In this document: piece by piece, positions 1 through 8,522 of the stretch
How positions within the stretch are numbered: position 1 is the stretch's first letter
How the letters are laid out: each line of letters begins with the position of its first letter
Assembly: GCA_039821605.1 (NCBI GenBank)
Contig: JBCBNV010000001.1
Span: 682,001 to 746,000 of the forward strand
DNA from: CALBPI01 sp039821605
GTDB lineage: Bacteria; Pseudomonadota; Gammaproteobacteria; Steroidobacterales; Woeseiaceae
Direction: 5' to 3'
DNA: 64,000 nt
Made by a program: the position numbers and the translations under genes
Notes under the pieces: model-generated
The model's database searches: none
What the model saw: only the letters and a program-made list of their open reading frames with translations
What the model was told of the DNA's origin: nothing

Positions 1-325
1 GCAGACCCAGGCCCGGCACATCATCGGGGATGAGGTCGTCGGGGTCGCAGAAGTAGACGAGGGCGGCAAGGATCTTCTCGCGGTCGCGTTTGGGCAGCGC
101 CCAGTCCTCATCCTCGAGCATGTCGACCATGGCTTCAAGCCGCGGCACGCGTTCGCGAACAAAGTCGGGTGCCTTGCGCGAGTCGAACTCGGCCAGCATG
201 GTGCGGGCCGCATCGACGATGTCGGCCTCGTCGGCGCAGGCAATAGTCTGCCGTGCGGCGTGCATGGCGCGGCGCAGCGCGCTGATGTCCTTGCTTGAGA
301 TCTTGATCTTGACGACGATCGTCAC
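1..325 (-). CDS. DUF1232 (YkvA-like) protein, 3' end cut by the window edge
   Basis: The reading frame is open from a GTG at 325 (minus strand) to the window edge, giving about 108 residues. AAGGAC lies 9-10 nt before this GTG, and an in-frame TAG sits further upstream with no ATG between, so GTG is the best start. The visible C-terminal part contains FCDPDDLIPDD, the typical core of DUF1232/YkvA-family proteins, which are small and usually of unknown function. The N-terminal part is helical and charged. It is divergent from the L,D-transpeptidase gene. The stop codon is outside the window, so length and C-terminus are unknown. Confidence 0.72.
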   Translation of the reverse strand, partial: MTIVVKIKISSKDISALRRAMHAARQTIACADEADIVDAARTMLAEFDSRKAPDFVRERVPRLEAMVDMLEDEDWALPKRDREKILAALVYFCDPDDLIPDDVPGLGL

Positions 326-403
326 GTTGGCGTTGTCCTTGCTGGTGGCCGCTCCGTTAGAATAGCGCGAAGGCTACGTCGCAAGATGGCAGGGGTCAAC
401 GAG

Positions 404-1456
404 ATGCAGAGCATGAAGCGCAGTCTGGCACGGGGCGCAGGGGTCATTTTTGCCCTTACGGGTCTGACGGTTGCCGCGCGCGCCGAAGTCTTTCCGCTGC
501 CGCCCGAAGGCGATGACGTCATCGGCAGCGTGGCGGTTATCGAGAGCGTGGCCGAAGACACCTTTGTCGACATCGCACGGCGCCACGGTTTGGGCTACAC
601 GGAGCTGCGACGGGCCAATCCCGATGTGGATCCATGGTTGCCGGGTGCCGGTACGCCTATCGTCCTTCCGACCCGGTTCGTGTTGCCTGATGCGCCGCGG
701 CGCGGGGTCGTGCTCAACCTGCCCGAGTATCGGCTCTACTACTACCCGCCCGCCGTTGACGGTAAGCCGCGTACGGTGCACACCTATCCCATCAGCATCG
801 GTCGCATGGACTGGGAGACGCCGCTCGGGTCGACGCGCGTCACGGCCAAGGCCGAGCGGCCGACCTGGTACCCACCGGCGTCGATTCGCGCCGAGCACGC
901 CGCTGACGGCGATCCCTTGCCAGGCGCCGTACCGCCAGGCCCCGACAACCCACTTGGTGACCATGCGCTGCGACTTGGCCTGCCGGGCTATCTCATACAC
1001 GGCACGAACCGTCCGGCCGGCGTCGGCATGCGGGTGACGCACGGCTGCGTTCGCATGTTCCCCGAGGACATCGCCGTGCTGTTTGGCATGTTGCCCGTGG
1101 GCACGCCCGTAAACATCGTCAACCAGCCCATCAAGTTTGGCTGGGAGCAGGGGCAGTTGTTTGTCGAGGCACACGAAGTGCTGGCGCGGGTCGCGCCCGA
1201 GGCGTCTGCAACGGAAGATGAGGGCGCGCCTGCCGCGGTGCGCGCACCCGCCGACGCCGAGACCACGGTTGCGGCTTCGGAGGACGATGCGTTGACGGTG
1301 ATGACGCGCGCCTTCGTGGCAGCGACTGCGTCGCGCGAGGCTGTGGCGGACTGGGCGGCCATGGAGGCTGCGGTGGCCGATGCGCGCGGTATCCCGACGG
1401 CGGTTGGGACGCCTGTGCCCGAGCCGGCGACGGATATCTTGACTGTGATGCAGTAG
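404..1456 (+). CDS. L,D-transpeptidase (YkuD) with LysM-like segment, periplasmic
   Basis: About 350 residues. The ATG at 404 is preceded by AGGGG at a good distance and opens a signal peptide (KRSLARG, then a hydrophobic stretch ending AARA). Next comes a LysM-like region (roughly residues 40-90) and then the YkuD catalytic domain with HGTNRP and the active-site HGCVR (Cys codon at 1046-1048). This is the ErfK/YbiS type of enzyme, which makes mecillinam-resistant cross-links or attaches Lpp to peptidoglycan. The C-terminal ~100 residues after the catalytic domain are Ala/Glu-rich and low in complexity. An Lpp-like lipoprotein ending in lysine lies convergent just downstream, which favours the Lpp-attachment role (inference). 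Alternative starts are at 386 and 413. Confidence 0.88.
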   Translation: MQSMKRSLARGAGVIFALTGLTVAARAEVFPLPPEGDDVIGSVAVIESVAEDTFVDIARRHGLGYTELRRANPDVDPWLPGAGTPIVLPTRFVLPDAPRRGVVLNLPEYRLYYYPPAVDGKPRTVHTYPISIGRMDWETPLGSTRVTAKAERPTWYPPASIRAEHAADGDPLPGAVPPGPDNPLGDHALRLGLPGYLIHGTNRPAGVGMRVTHGCVRMFPEDIAVLFGMLPVGTPVNIVNQPIKFGWEQGQLFVEAHEVLARVAPEASATEDEGAPAAVRAPADAETTVAASEDDALTVMTRAFVAATASREAVADWAAMEAAVADARGIPTAVGTPVPEPATDILTVMQ

Positions 1457-1498
1457 TGCCGCGCCCCACTTGTTCGGGCGATAAGACATTCAGGCAAT

Positions 1499-1536
1499 AA
1501 AAAACGCCGCGCGGGCCAGGCCAGCGCGGCGTTTTT
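1499..1536. terminator. bidirectional intrinsic terminator between ldt and lpp
   Basis: The arm AAAACGCCGCGC (1501-1512) pairs with GCGCGGCGTTTTT (1524-1536) around an 11-nt loop. The A-rich 5' flank and T-run 3' flank give a usable terminator on both strands, as expected between two convergent genes. Confidence 0.85.
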
Positions 1537-1578
1537 GTGGATGCGTCTAGCGCATCCGTGTCTTCGGTAACGCGTCCG

Positions 1579-1881
1579 TTACTTCGACATCGACTTCTGG
1601 AACATGCGCTCCAGGCGTTCCGTGTTGGCATCAGCGGCCGACTGGGCCGAGTTTGCCTGCTGCAGCGCCTGGCTGGCCGTCGACTGCGCGCTGGCAGCCT
1701 GCTGTGCAGCGCGATCAGCCGCGGCACGCGCAGCTTCGGCAGCCGATTTGGCGGCTGCGGCGTCAGCTGCGGCGGCTTCGGCCGTGGCACGCACTTCGTC
1801 GATCGAAGTCGTGTTGGCACAACCGGACGCGAGTCCGATGACGAGAGCAGCTGCGCCGACTTTCAGAACGTTCTTGATCAT
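1579..1881 (-). CDS. Lpp/OprI-like outer-membrane lipoprotein (murein lipoprotein)
   Basis: A 100-residue protein with a short lipoprotein signal peptide (IKNVLKVG through hydrophobic residues to the lipobox LASGC, lipidated Cys about residue 21). The rest is an Ala-rich heptad-like coiled coil (repeats such as AAEAARAAADRAAQ). It ends in SMSK, so the last residue is lysine, the residue by which E. coli Lpp is attached to meso-diaminopimelate. It is longer than E. coli Lpp (78 aa precursor) and nearer in size to OprI-type proteins. An in-frame ATG at 1896 is possible, but 1881 gives the cleaner signal peptide. The convergent L,D-transpeptidase is the likely anchoring enzyme (inference). Confidence 0.82.
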   Translation of the reverse strand: MIKNVLKVGAAALVIGLASGCANTTSIDEVRATAEAAAADAAAAKSAAEAARAAADRAAQQAASAQSTASQALQQANSAQSAADANTERLERMFQKSMSK

Positions 1882-1913
1882 TACGAGAAACCCCATTGGT
1901 TTTTGTCAAAACT

Positions 1914-1925
1914 GTGTTGCAACAC
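1914..1925. promoter_or_regulatory. perfect 12-bp palindrome upstream of lpp
   Basis: GTGTTGCAACAC is its own reverse complement. It lies 33-44 nt before the chosen lpp start, in the lpp-lexA intergenic region. It could be an operator, but no matching regulator is visible, and it could be chance. Confidence 0.3.
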
Positions 1926-2099
1926 TGTTGAACCACAGGCCCAAGCCTGAAGTCGGCGTAATGATGCCAGATATTATGTGGCGGGTTAAGAACTTTGCTG
2001 TCTCGCTTTAGCGACAAAAAACGCTGTATATGAAGGCAGTTGCGGGACTTGTGATAAGCGTGTGCAGGTGGCGATTGCGGCCCGCACCCAATGATGCCC

Positions 2100-2127
2100 T
2101 TGCGCTCCTGAAAGGCCTGTATATAAT
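2100..2127 (+). promoter_or_regulatory. lexA promoter
   Basis: A TTGCGC -35 (2100-2105) and a perfect TATAAT -10 (2122-2127) are separated by 16 bp. The -10 lies inside the first LexA box, so bound LexA would block RNA polymerase. Confidence 0.7.
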
Positions 2128-2132
2128 CACAG
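2117..2132. promoter_or_regulatory. LexA (SOS) box 1
   Basis: CTGTATATAATCACAG fits the gammaproteobacterial CTG-N10-CAG consensus exactly, with the usual AT-rich TATATA core, and overlaps the -10 element. Confidence 0.9.
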
Positions 2133-2135
2133 GTG

Positions 2136-2151
2136 CTGAATATCCATACAG
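2136..2151. promoter_or_regulatory. LexA (SOS) box 2
   Basis: CTGAATATCCATACAG is a second CTG-N10-CAG match, 3 nt after box 1 and 9 nt before the lexA ATG. Tandem boxes in front of lexA match the autoregulated arrangement known from E. coli. Confidence 0.88.
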
Positions 2152-2160
2152 GTGCGCGCC

Positions 2161-2778
2161 ATGAACGAACTCACGCCCCGACAGTCGCAGATTCTCGAGC
2201 TGATCCAGGACTTCATCAGCGAGACGGGCATGCCGCCCACACGCGCCGAGATCGCACGCGAGCTGGGCTTCAAGTCGCCGAACGCGGCTGAAGAACACCT
2301 GCGTGCACTGCAGCGCAAAGGCGTCATCGAGCTCATCCCCGGCACCTCACGCGGCATCCAGCTCAAGGACTCGCTGCGTAACCAGATCGGCCTGCCGCTC
2401 ATCGGCCGTGTCGCCGCCGGCCACCCGATCCTGGCGCAGCAAAACATCGAAGCACATTACCGTGTCGATCCCGCGTTCTTCAGTCCCAAGCCGCATTACC
2501 TCCTGCGGGTGCACGGCATGAGCATGAAGGACATTGGCATCCTCGACGGTGATCTTGTGGCCGTGCACCGCACGCCCGAGGTGCGCAGCCGCCAGGTGGT
2601 CGTGGCGCGCGTCGAAGACGAGGTCACGGTCAAGCGCTACCGCCAGGAAGGCAGCACCGTCTGGTTGCTGCCCGAGAATGAAGACTTCGAGCCCATCGAA
2701 GTCGACCTCAAGGTACAGTCGCTGGTCATTGAGGGCGTCGTTGTCGGTGTCATTCGTGATGGCGTCCAGGTCCACTAG
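2161..2778 (+). CDS. lexA: LexA SOS repressor / autopeptidase
   Basis: 205 residues. An N-terminal winged helix (LTPRQSQILELI, PPTRAEIARELG) is followed by the S24 latent peptidase domain. The expected residues are present: self-cleavage bond A86-G87 (GRVAAG), nucleophile S121 (GMSMKD) and lysine K158 (VKRY), each two positions from the E. coli numbers. The start at 2161 is preferred over the one at 2152 because MNELTPRQ fits the family N-terminus. Two LexA boxes precede it, so it represses itself. It heads the imuA-imuB-dnaE2 cassette, as in many Pseudomonas and Xanthomonas relatives. Confidence 0.97.
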   Translation: MNELTPRQSQILELIQDFISETGMPPTRAEIARELGFKSPNAAEEHLRALQRKGVIELIPGTSRGIQLKDSLRNQIGLPLIGRVAAGHPILAQQNIEAHYRVDPAFFSPKPHYLLRVHGMSMKDIGILDGDLVAVHRTPEVRSRQVVVARVEDEVTVKRYRQEGSTVWLLPENEDFEPIEVDLKVQSLVIEGVVVGVIRDGVQVH

Positions 2779-3640
2779 GCCCAGCCCGCCAGGGGCGGGT
2801 CGCGACACGAAAAAAACTCCGGAAGCCAACGCCGGGGTTTTTTTTTCCCCCGACGATGCCGAAGCCGGCCTTGCGGATACTGACAACGGGGGGTCTGCGC
2901 CCGGTCTGAACGGCCTGTCACCCCTGTTCGAGCGCGCCGAGCTCTGGCGTGGCACGAACCTGCAGGTCAGCGGGGGCGCCACCTGCGCCACGGGTTACCC
3001 GCAGCTCGACGCCGTACTACCGGGCGGCGGCTGGCCCGTGACGAGCCTCACGGAGCTCATGAGCGGCACCCCGGGTGTCGGTGAGTTACGGCTGCTCATG
3101 CCGGCGCTGGCCGCACTGGCGGCGCGTCAGCCGGGCTGGGTGGTCTGGATTGCGCCGCCGTACCTGCCCAATGCACCCGCGTTGCAACAGTGGGGTCTGC
3201 CGCCCGAGCGTGTGCTGCTCATCCACCCGCGCTCGGCCGCCGACGCGGCCTGGGCTGCCGAGCAGGCGCTGGCTTCGGGCACCTGCATCGCCGTGTTGCT
3301 CTGGACGGACACGCTCGAGTCCGGGCGCGCCTTTGCGCCCGCGCGTCGCCGTGATCCTGCGGCGCTGTCGATGCAGCAGTTCAGCCGCCGGCTGCAGCTG
3401 GCCGCGGCCGCGCACCAGTGCTGGGCCGTGCTGTTGCGCGCCGCGACGGCGCGGCGTCAGCCGTCGGCCGCGGCACTGCGCCTGTTCATCGAGGTGGCGT
3501 CGGGCCAGCGCAACCTGCATGTCGTCAAGGTGCGGGGTGGCAAACCGACCGTGATCCCGGCCTTTGACGACGGCGTCGATGTCGGCGCGGCCATGCTGCA
3601 CGAGGCGCTGGGCGCCACTGACGACAACGGCGTGGCCTGA
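2759..3640 (+). CDS. imuA: ImuA: RecA/SulA-like partner of translesion synthesis (start uncertain)
   Basis: The conserved part begins near 2917 with the ELWRG region, then a YPQLDAVLPGGGWP motif typical of ImuA (SulA/RecA-like, previously called SulA2) and an Ala-rich RecA-fold core. ImuA works with ImuB and DnaE2 in SOS mutagenesis. No ATG, GTG or TTG exists in frame between 2762 and the conserved core. The usable start is ATG 2759 (or GTG 2756), inside the last codons of lexA, which adds about 50 non-conserved residues read through the terminator-like hairpin. The alternative is a CTG start near 2908-2917, after the hairpin. The stop is 2 nt before imuB. Function is confident; the 5' end is not. 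Confidence 0.8.
   Translation: MASRSTRPSPPGAGRDTKKTPEANAGVFFSPDDAEAGLADTDNGGSAPGLNGLSPLFERAELWRGTNLQVSGGATCATGYPQLDAVLPGGGWPVTSLTELMSGTPGVGELRLLMPALAALAARQPGWVVWIAPPYLPNAPALQQWGLPPERVLLIHPRSAADAAWAAEQALASGTCIAVLLWTDTLESGRAFAPARRRDPAALSMQQFSRRLQLAAAAHQCWAVLLRAATARRQPSAAALRLFIEVASGQRNLHVVKVRGGKPTVIPAFDDGVDVGAAMLHEALGATDDNGVA
2810..2846 (+). terminator. terminator- or attenuator-like hairpin after lexA
   Basis: AAAAAAACTCCGG (2810-2822) pairs with CCGGGGTTTTTTT (2832-2844) with one T-G wobble and a 9-nt loop, and the T-run is nine long. It starts 31 nt after the lexA stop. The only conventional in-frame start for imuA (2759) lies before it, so the hairpin is inside the imuA frame and may attenuate expression of the mutagenesis genes. 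Confidence 0.8.
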
Positions 3641-3642
3641 GC

Positions 3643-5391
3643 ATGGTGCGCACCGCCCGCACCAGTCCGCACCGCGACCTGTTCGCTGGTCTGGGGCCGC
3701 CGGCCCCACCTGCGCGGCATCCCGAGGCGGCGACCACCCCCCCGGTTGCCTCCGAGCGTGCTCCCCAGGTTGATAACAACAGCCGGCGTGCGCGCGCCCC
3801 GCTCTGGGTCTGCGTACAGTTTCCGGGCCTGCCGCTGCAGGCCGTGCGGGGCCAGTGCGAGCCCGGCGGCGGGCGTGCCCACGTGGTCGTCGACAACGAT
3901 CGACAGCGCACGGTCATCGCGCGGGACCGCGCCGCGCGTCGCGCGGGTATCGCACCCGGCCAGCGGCTCAAGGCGGCCATGGCGCTGGCTTCCGACGCCA
4001 CCATCATCGACCGCGATGCCGCGGCCGAGGCGGCGTTGCTCGAAGACATCGCGCGGGATCTCATCGCGTTCAGTGCCACGGTATCGCTGGCGCCGCCCCA
4101 GGCTGTGCTCATCGAGGTACGCGGCAGCCTGCGCCTGTTCGGTGGCATCGCGGCGCTGCTCGAGCGGCTCACGCAGCAGCTGCACACGCGCGGCTGCCAC
4201 CTGCGCTACAGCGTCGCGCCAACGGCGACGGCCGCCACCTGGCTGGCGCTGGCTGGTGCGGCGCCCGATCCCGATGAGGTGGTCGCCGACGGGGTGGCGG
4301 CGGGCAGCTACCTGCGCGCGCTCAATGCGCTCGACATCGGCGTCACGGGCTGGCCTTCCGAAACCGTGGCGGCACTACGCGAGATGGGTGTGGCCACGAT
4401 TGCCGATTGCCGACGCCTGCCGCGTGCGGGTCTGGCACGGCGTTTCGGGCCCGCACCGCTGCACGCGCTGGCGCAGGCGTTCGGTGAGCTGCCCGAGGTG
4501 CGCCAGCACGTCGAGGCGCGCCAGCAGTTCGAGTCGCTGTTGCAACTCGACGCCGAAATCGAAGCCGCACCGCAGCTCCACCTCGGTTGCGAGCGCCTGC
4601 TCGGTGAGCTCGAAAACTGGCTGCGGTGCCGGCAAGGTGCCGTGCGTCGGCTCGCGTTTCGCTTTCACGGCTGGCGCGGTCTGGCCGGTGTCCTCGACGT
4701 CGCGCTGTCGGCGCCGGGCCACACGCTCGCCGACTGGCAGCGCCTGCTGGCCGCACACCTCGAGCGTTGCGCGCTGTCGCAACCGGCCGTGGCCGTGTCG
4801 TTGGCGGCGCAGATCAGTGACCCGCTGGGCGCCCGTGTTGCGGGACTGGCGTTCGAGCCCGGTCAGACCTCGGTGCCCGATGCGCCCGAGCTCCACGCCT
4901 TGCTGGATCGTCTGCAGGCGCGCCTGGGCGAGCGTTCGGTGCAGGCGCTGCGCCACGTCGCAGAGCACCGCCCCGAGTACGCGTCGCGCACCGTGACGCC
5001 CGACGCCGGCACCCACGCGGGCAATGGTGCGGGTGCATCTCTGCCCGCGGCCTGGGTGTTGCGCGACGTGCCGGCCGGCGTGCTCGCGCTGCAGCGCGAG
5101 GCGGCGTTGTTGTTGCAACGGCCGTTGTGGCTCACGGGCAGGCCCGTGGCGCTGACCACGGTGGCCGGGGTGCCCCATTTCGAAGGCGCATTGACCTTGC
5201 GCCATGGCCCCGAGCGTATTGCCTCGGGTTGGTGGGAGACCGCACAGGCGGGTGAGGCCGACGGGGCCGACGACAACCGGGCGCGCGACTATTTCGTGGC
5301 CGAGAACCCGGTCGGCGTCCGGCTCTGGATCTTCCGTGAGCGTATCGACGACACCGAGGTGCGCTGGCGGCTGCACGGCATTTTCGGCTGA
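3643..5391 (+). CDS. imuB: ImuB: catalytically degenerate Y-family polymerase, cassette scaffold
   Basis: 582 residues. After a ~45-residue proline-rich leader, the Y-family palm begins at LWVCVQFPGLPLQ, followed by RDRAARRAGIAPGQRL and RGSLRLFGGIAALL. The acidic residues of active Pol IV/V (D-x-D near the start and S-x-D-E) are replaced (IEVRGSLRLFGG), as expected for ImuB, which recruits DnaE2 to the beta clamp instead of polymerising. It begins 2 nt after imuA and overlaps dnaE2 by one base (TGATG), so the three genes form one translationally linked unit under LexA control. Confidence 0.92.
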   Translation: MVRTARTSPHRDLFAGLGPPAPPARHPEAATTPPVASERAPQVDNNSRRARAPLWVCVQFPGLPLQAVRGQCEPGGGRAHVVVDNDRQRTVIARDRAARRAGIAPGQRLKAAMALASDATIIDRDAAAEAALLEDIARDLIAFSATVSLAPPQAVLIEVRGSLRLFGGIAALLERLTQQLHTRGCHLRYSVAPTATAATWLALAGAAPDPDEVVADGVAAGSYLRALNALDIGVTGWPSETVAALREMGVATIADCRRLPRAGLARRFGPAPLHALAQAFGELPEVRQHVEARQQFESLLQLDAEIEAAPQLHLGCERLLGELENWLRCRQGAVRRLAFRFHGWRGLAGVLDVALSAPGHTLADWQRLLAAHLERCALSQPAVAVSLAAQISDPLGARVAGLAFEPGQTSVPDAPELHALLDRLQARLGERSVQALRHVAEHRPEYASRTVTPDAGTHAGNGAGASLPAAWVLRDVPAGVLALQREAALLLQRPLWLTGRPVALTTVAGVPHFEGALTLRHGPERIASGWWETAQAGEADGADDNRARDYFVAENPVGVRLWIFRERIDDTEVRWRLHGIFG

Positions 5392-8300
5392 TGGCGGCCG
5401 GTTACGCCGAGCTGCACGCGCTCAGCAACTTCACGTTCCTGCGCGGCGCCTCGCACCCCGAGGAGCTCGTCGCGCAGGCAGACGCGCTGGGCTACACGGC
5501 ACTGGCCATCACCGATACCTGTTCGCTGTCCGGCATCGTGCGCGCACACGCTGCGGCCAAGTCGGCGTCGCTCAAGCTCATCACGGGCGCCGAATTCCAG
5601 CTCGAGGACGGCCCCCGGCTCGTGCTGCACGCGCTCTCCCGACGCGGCTACGCAGGCCTGTGTCGGCTCATCACCGCGGCCCGGCGTGCGGCGCCCAAGG
5701 GCGACTATCGGCTCACCTTGGGCATGTTGCAGGACATCGCGGCAGGCGATGACGGGCGCGCACTGGCCGACTGCACGGTGCTCTGGCTGCCCGGTAACGA
5801 CTTCTCGCTGGGCGGTGACGCGGACTGGCTCACGGGCCTGTTCCCGGGTCGGCTCTGGATTGCGGCCGAGCTGTTCCCGGACGGCATGCACCGCCTGCGC
5901 CTCGAGGCGCTGCGACGCACGAGCGCACGCTATGGCCTGCCGCTGGTGGCCGCGGGTGACGTCCACATGCATTGCCGAGAGCGCCGCGCGCTGCAGGACA
6001 CGTTGACGGCGATCCGGCTCAAGACCCCGGTGCACGAAGCCGGGTACGCGTTGCACGCCAACGCCGAGCGCCACCTGCGCCGGCGCGCCGTGCTCGAGGC
6101 CGTGTATCCGGCGCCCTTGCTTGCCGAGACGCTGGCCATTGCCGAGCGTGTCGACTTCTCGCTCGACGAGCTGGCCTACGAATACCCGCGCGAACTCGTA
6201 CCCGAGCACGAGACCCCGGCCGGCTGGCTCGCACGGCTGACCTGGCAGGGTGCGGCACGGCGCTGGCCCGACGGCGTGCCCGAGAGCACGCGCGCGCAGG
6301 TCGAACACGAGCTTGCGCTCATTGCCGAGCTCAACTACGAGCCGTACTTCCTGACCGTGCACGACATCGTCAACTGGGCGCGCGAACACGCGATCCTCTG
6401 CCAGGGCCGCGGCTCCGCGGCCAACTCTGCCGTGTGCTACTGCCTGGGGATTACCGAGGTCGATCCCGCGCGCCAGTCGACGCTGTTCGAACGCTTCATC
6501 TCCAAAGAGCGCAACGAGCCCCCCGACATCGATGTCGATTTCGAACACCAGCGTCGCGAAGAGGTGATCCAGTACATCTATTCGAAGTACGGCCGTGATC
6601 GCGCGGCACTGGCGGCGACGGTGATCTGTTACCGCCCGCGCAGTGCGATGCGTGACGTGGGCAAGGCACTGGGCCTGGCCGACCTGCAGGTCGACCGGCT
6701 GGCGCGCAGCATGCAGTGGTGGGACGGCGACGTGGTCGACCCCGAGCGCGTGCGCGACGCGGGGCTCGACCCGCACAACCCGCTCATCGCGCGGCTCATC
6801 GGGCTCGTGAGCGCGCTCATCGGGTTTCCGCGCCACCTGTCGCAGCACGTGGGCGGCTTCGTCATCAGCGAGGGCCGGCTCGACGAACTCGTACCCGTCG
6901 AGAACGCGAGCATGCCCGAGCGCACGGTGATCCAGTGGGAAAAGGACGATCTCGAGGCGCTCGGCCTGCTCAAGGTCGATGTGCTCGGGCTCGGCATGCT
7001 GAGTGCGATCCGTCGCTGCTTCGATCTCATCGCCATACACCACGATCAGCGCTACACGCTGGCCACGGTACCCGCCGAGGACCGCGCCACCTACGACATG
7101 ATCTGCAAGGCCGACACGATGGGCGTGTTCCAGATCGAGTCGCGGGCGCAGATGAGCATGCTGCCACGTCTTCGGCCTCGAAATTTTTACGACCTCGTTA
7201 TCGAGGTCGCGATCATCCGCCCCGGGCCGATCCAGGGCGACATGGTGCATCCCTACCTGCGGCGGCGGAATGGCGAAGAACCTGTTAGCTATCCGAGCCC
7301 AGAGGTTGAGGGCGTGCTCGAGCGTACGCTTGGCGTGCCCATCTTCCAGGAGCAGGTCATGGAGCTGGCCGTGGTGGCGGCCGGCTTCAGCCCGGGCGAG
7401 GCCGACAGCCTGCGTCGCGCCATGGCCGCCTGGAAGCGCAAGGGCGGGCTCGGGCCGTTCGAGGAGAAGCTCAAGCGGGGCATGCACGAGCGCGGCTACA
7501 GCGAGCGCTTCGCCAACCAGATATTCCAGCAGATCAAGGGCTTTGGTAACTACGGCTTTCCCGAGTCGCACTCGGCGAGCTTCGCGCTGCTCGTGTATGT
7601 GTCGTGCTGGCTCAAGCGGCATTACCCGGCCGCTTTTATCTGCGCACTTATCAACAGCCAGCCGATGGGCTTCTACAGCGCCTCGCAGCTCACGCAGATG
7701 GTGCGTCGCAACCACGGCGTGGAGGTGCGGCCCGTGGACGTGCGCCACAGCCACTGGGACTGCGCGCTCGAGCCAGGCGAGGGCGGCGGCCCTGCGCTGC
7801 GCTTGGGTCTGCGGCTCGTCAAGGGCTTCGGCGATGCCGCCGCGGAGCGCCTGCAGCGCGTTCGTGAGGGGCAGGGCTTTCGCACGGTGCAGGAGATGGC
7901 CACGCGCGCGCAGCTCAATCGCGCCGAGCTCGGTGCGCTTGCGGCCGCGAACGCCTTGTCGCGGCTTGCGGGCCACCGCCATCTCGCGCGCTGGCAGGTG
8001 GCCGGCGTCGAGCGCCAGGACGACCTGCTGCAGGGCAGCGAGGTGCGCGAGGCGACGCCCCTGCTGCGCGCGCCCAGCGAGGCGCAGGACATCGTCGCCG
8101 ACTACCGGCACCTGGGTCTGACGCTCGGGCGTCACCCCATGGCACTGTTGCGGTCACGCTTCGAGGGGCACGGGTTTCTGACGGCCCAGGCCTTGGTGGA
8201 CTGCGCCGACGGGCGGCCCGTGCAGGTTGCGGGCATCGTGGTGACACGGCAGCGCCCCGGCAGTGCCAACGGCGTCAACTTCGTCACGCTCGAGGACGAA

Positions 8301-8495
8301 ACGGGCTACATCAATCTCGTGATCTGGCAGGACCTGGCCGAAACGCAACGGCGCGTGCTCGTGGGTGCGCGGCTCATGGCTGTGGCGGGCAAGGTGCAAA
8401 AGCAGGGCGATGTCATTCACGTCGTGGCACGTGAACTCAGCGACTACAACAGCCTGCTCGGCGAGCTGACCACCGTGTCGCGCGATTTCCACTGA
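5391..8495 (+). CDS. dnaE2: DnaE2 (ImuC) error-prone DNA polymerase III alpha subunit
   Basis: 1034 residues, the usual DnaE2 length (shorter than DnaE1). Order: N-terminal PHP domain (YAELHALSNFTFLRG), palm with the catalytic PDIDVDFEH motif (D381 and D383), fingers (NYGFPESHSASFALL), helix-hairpin-helix region, and C-terminal OB fold (VNFVTLEDETGYINLV). It performs translesion synthesis with ImuA and ImuB during the SOS response. The ATG overlaps the imuB stop in TGATG. The C-terminus ends just before the convergent small acidic gene. Confidence 0.97.
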   Translation: MAAGYAELHALSNFTFLRGASHPEELVAQADALGYTALAITDTCSLSGIVRAHAAAKSASLKLITGAEFQLEDGPRLVLHALSRRGYAGLCRLITAARRAAPKGDYRLTLGMLQDIAAGDDGRALADCTVLWLPGNDFSLGGDADWLTGLFPGRLWIAAELFPDGMHRLRLEALRRTSARYGLPLVAAGDVHMHCRERRALQDTLTAIRLKTPVHEAGYALHANAERHLRRRAVLEAVYPAPLLAETLAIAERVDFSLDELAYEYPRELVPEHETPAGWLARLTWQGAARRWPDGVPESTRAQVEHELALIAELNYEPYFLTVHDIVNWAREHAILCQGRGSAANSAVCYCLGITEVDPARQSTLFERFISKERNEPPDIDVDFEHQRREEVIQYIYSKYGRDRAALAATVICYRPRSAMRDVGKALGLADLQVDRLARSMQWWDGDVVDPERVRDAGLDPHNPLIARLIGLVSALIGFPRHLSQHVGGFVISEGRLDELVPVENASMPERTVIQWEKDDLEALGLLKVDVLGLGMLSAIRRCFDLIAIHHDQRYTLATVPAEDRATYDMICKADTMGVFQIESRAQMSMLPRLRPRNFYDLVIEVAIIRPGPIQGDMVHPYLRRRNGEEPVSYPSPEVEGVLERTLGVPIFQEQVMELAVVAAGFSPGEADSLRRAMAAWKRKGGLGPFEEKLKRGMHERGYSERFANQIFQQIKGFGNYGFPESHSASFALLVYVSCWLKRHYPAAFICALINSQPMGFYSASQLTQMVRRNHGVEVRPVDVRHSHWDCALEPGEGGGPALRLGLRLVKGFGDAAAERLQRVREGQGFRTVQEMATRAQLNRAELGALAAANALSRLAGHRHLARWQVAGVERQDDLLQGSEVREATPLLRAPSEAQDIVADYRHLGLTLGRHPMALLRSRFEGHGFLTAQALVDCADGRPVQVAGIVVTRQRPGSANGVNFVTLEDETGYINLVIWQDLAETQRRVLVGARLMAVAGKVQKQGDVIHVVARELSDYNSLLGELTTVSRDFH

Positions 8496-8522
8496 GGGGC
8501 GCCGACGCGCCCGCCGGGACGC

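Noticed and set aside
2847..2900. ATG at 2855 as the imuA start
   Set aside because: It is out of frame with the ImuA core and meets a stop within 20 codons.
5289..8135. A 948-residue open frame on the minus strand
   Set aside because: It is antisense to dnaE2 and only reflects high GC content; it lacks any family feature.
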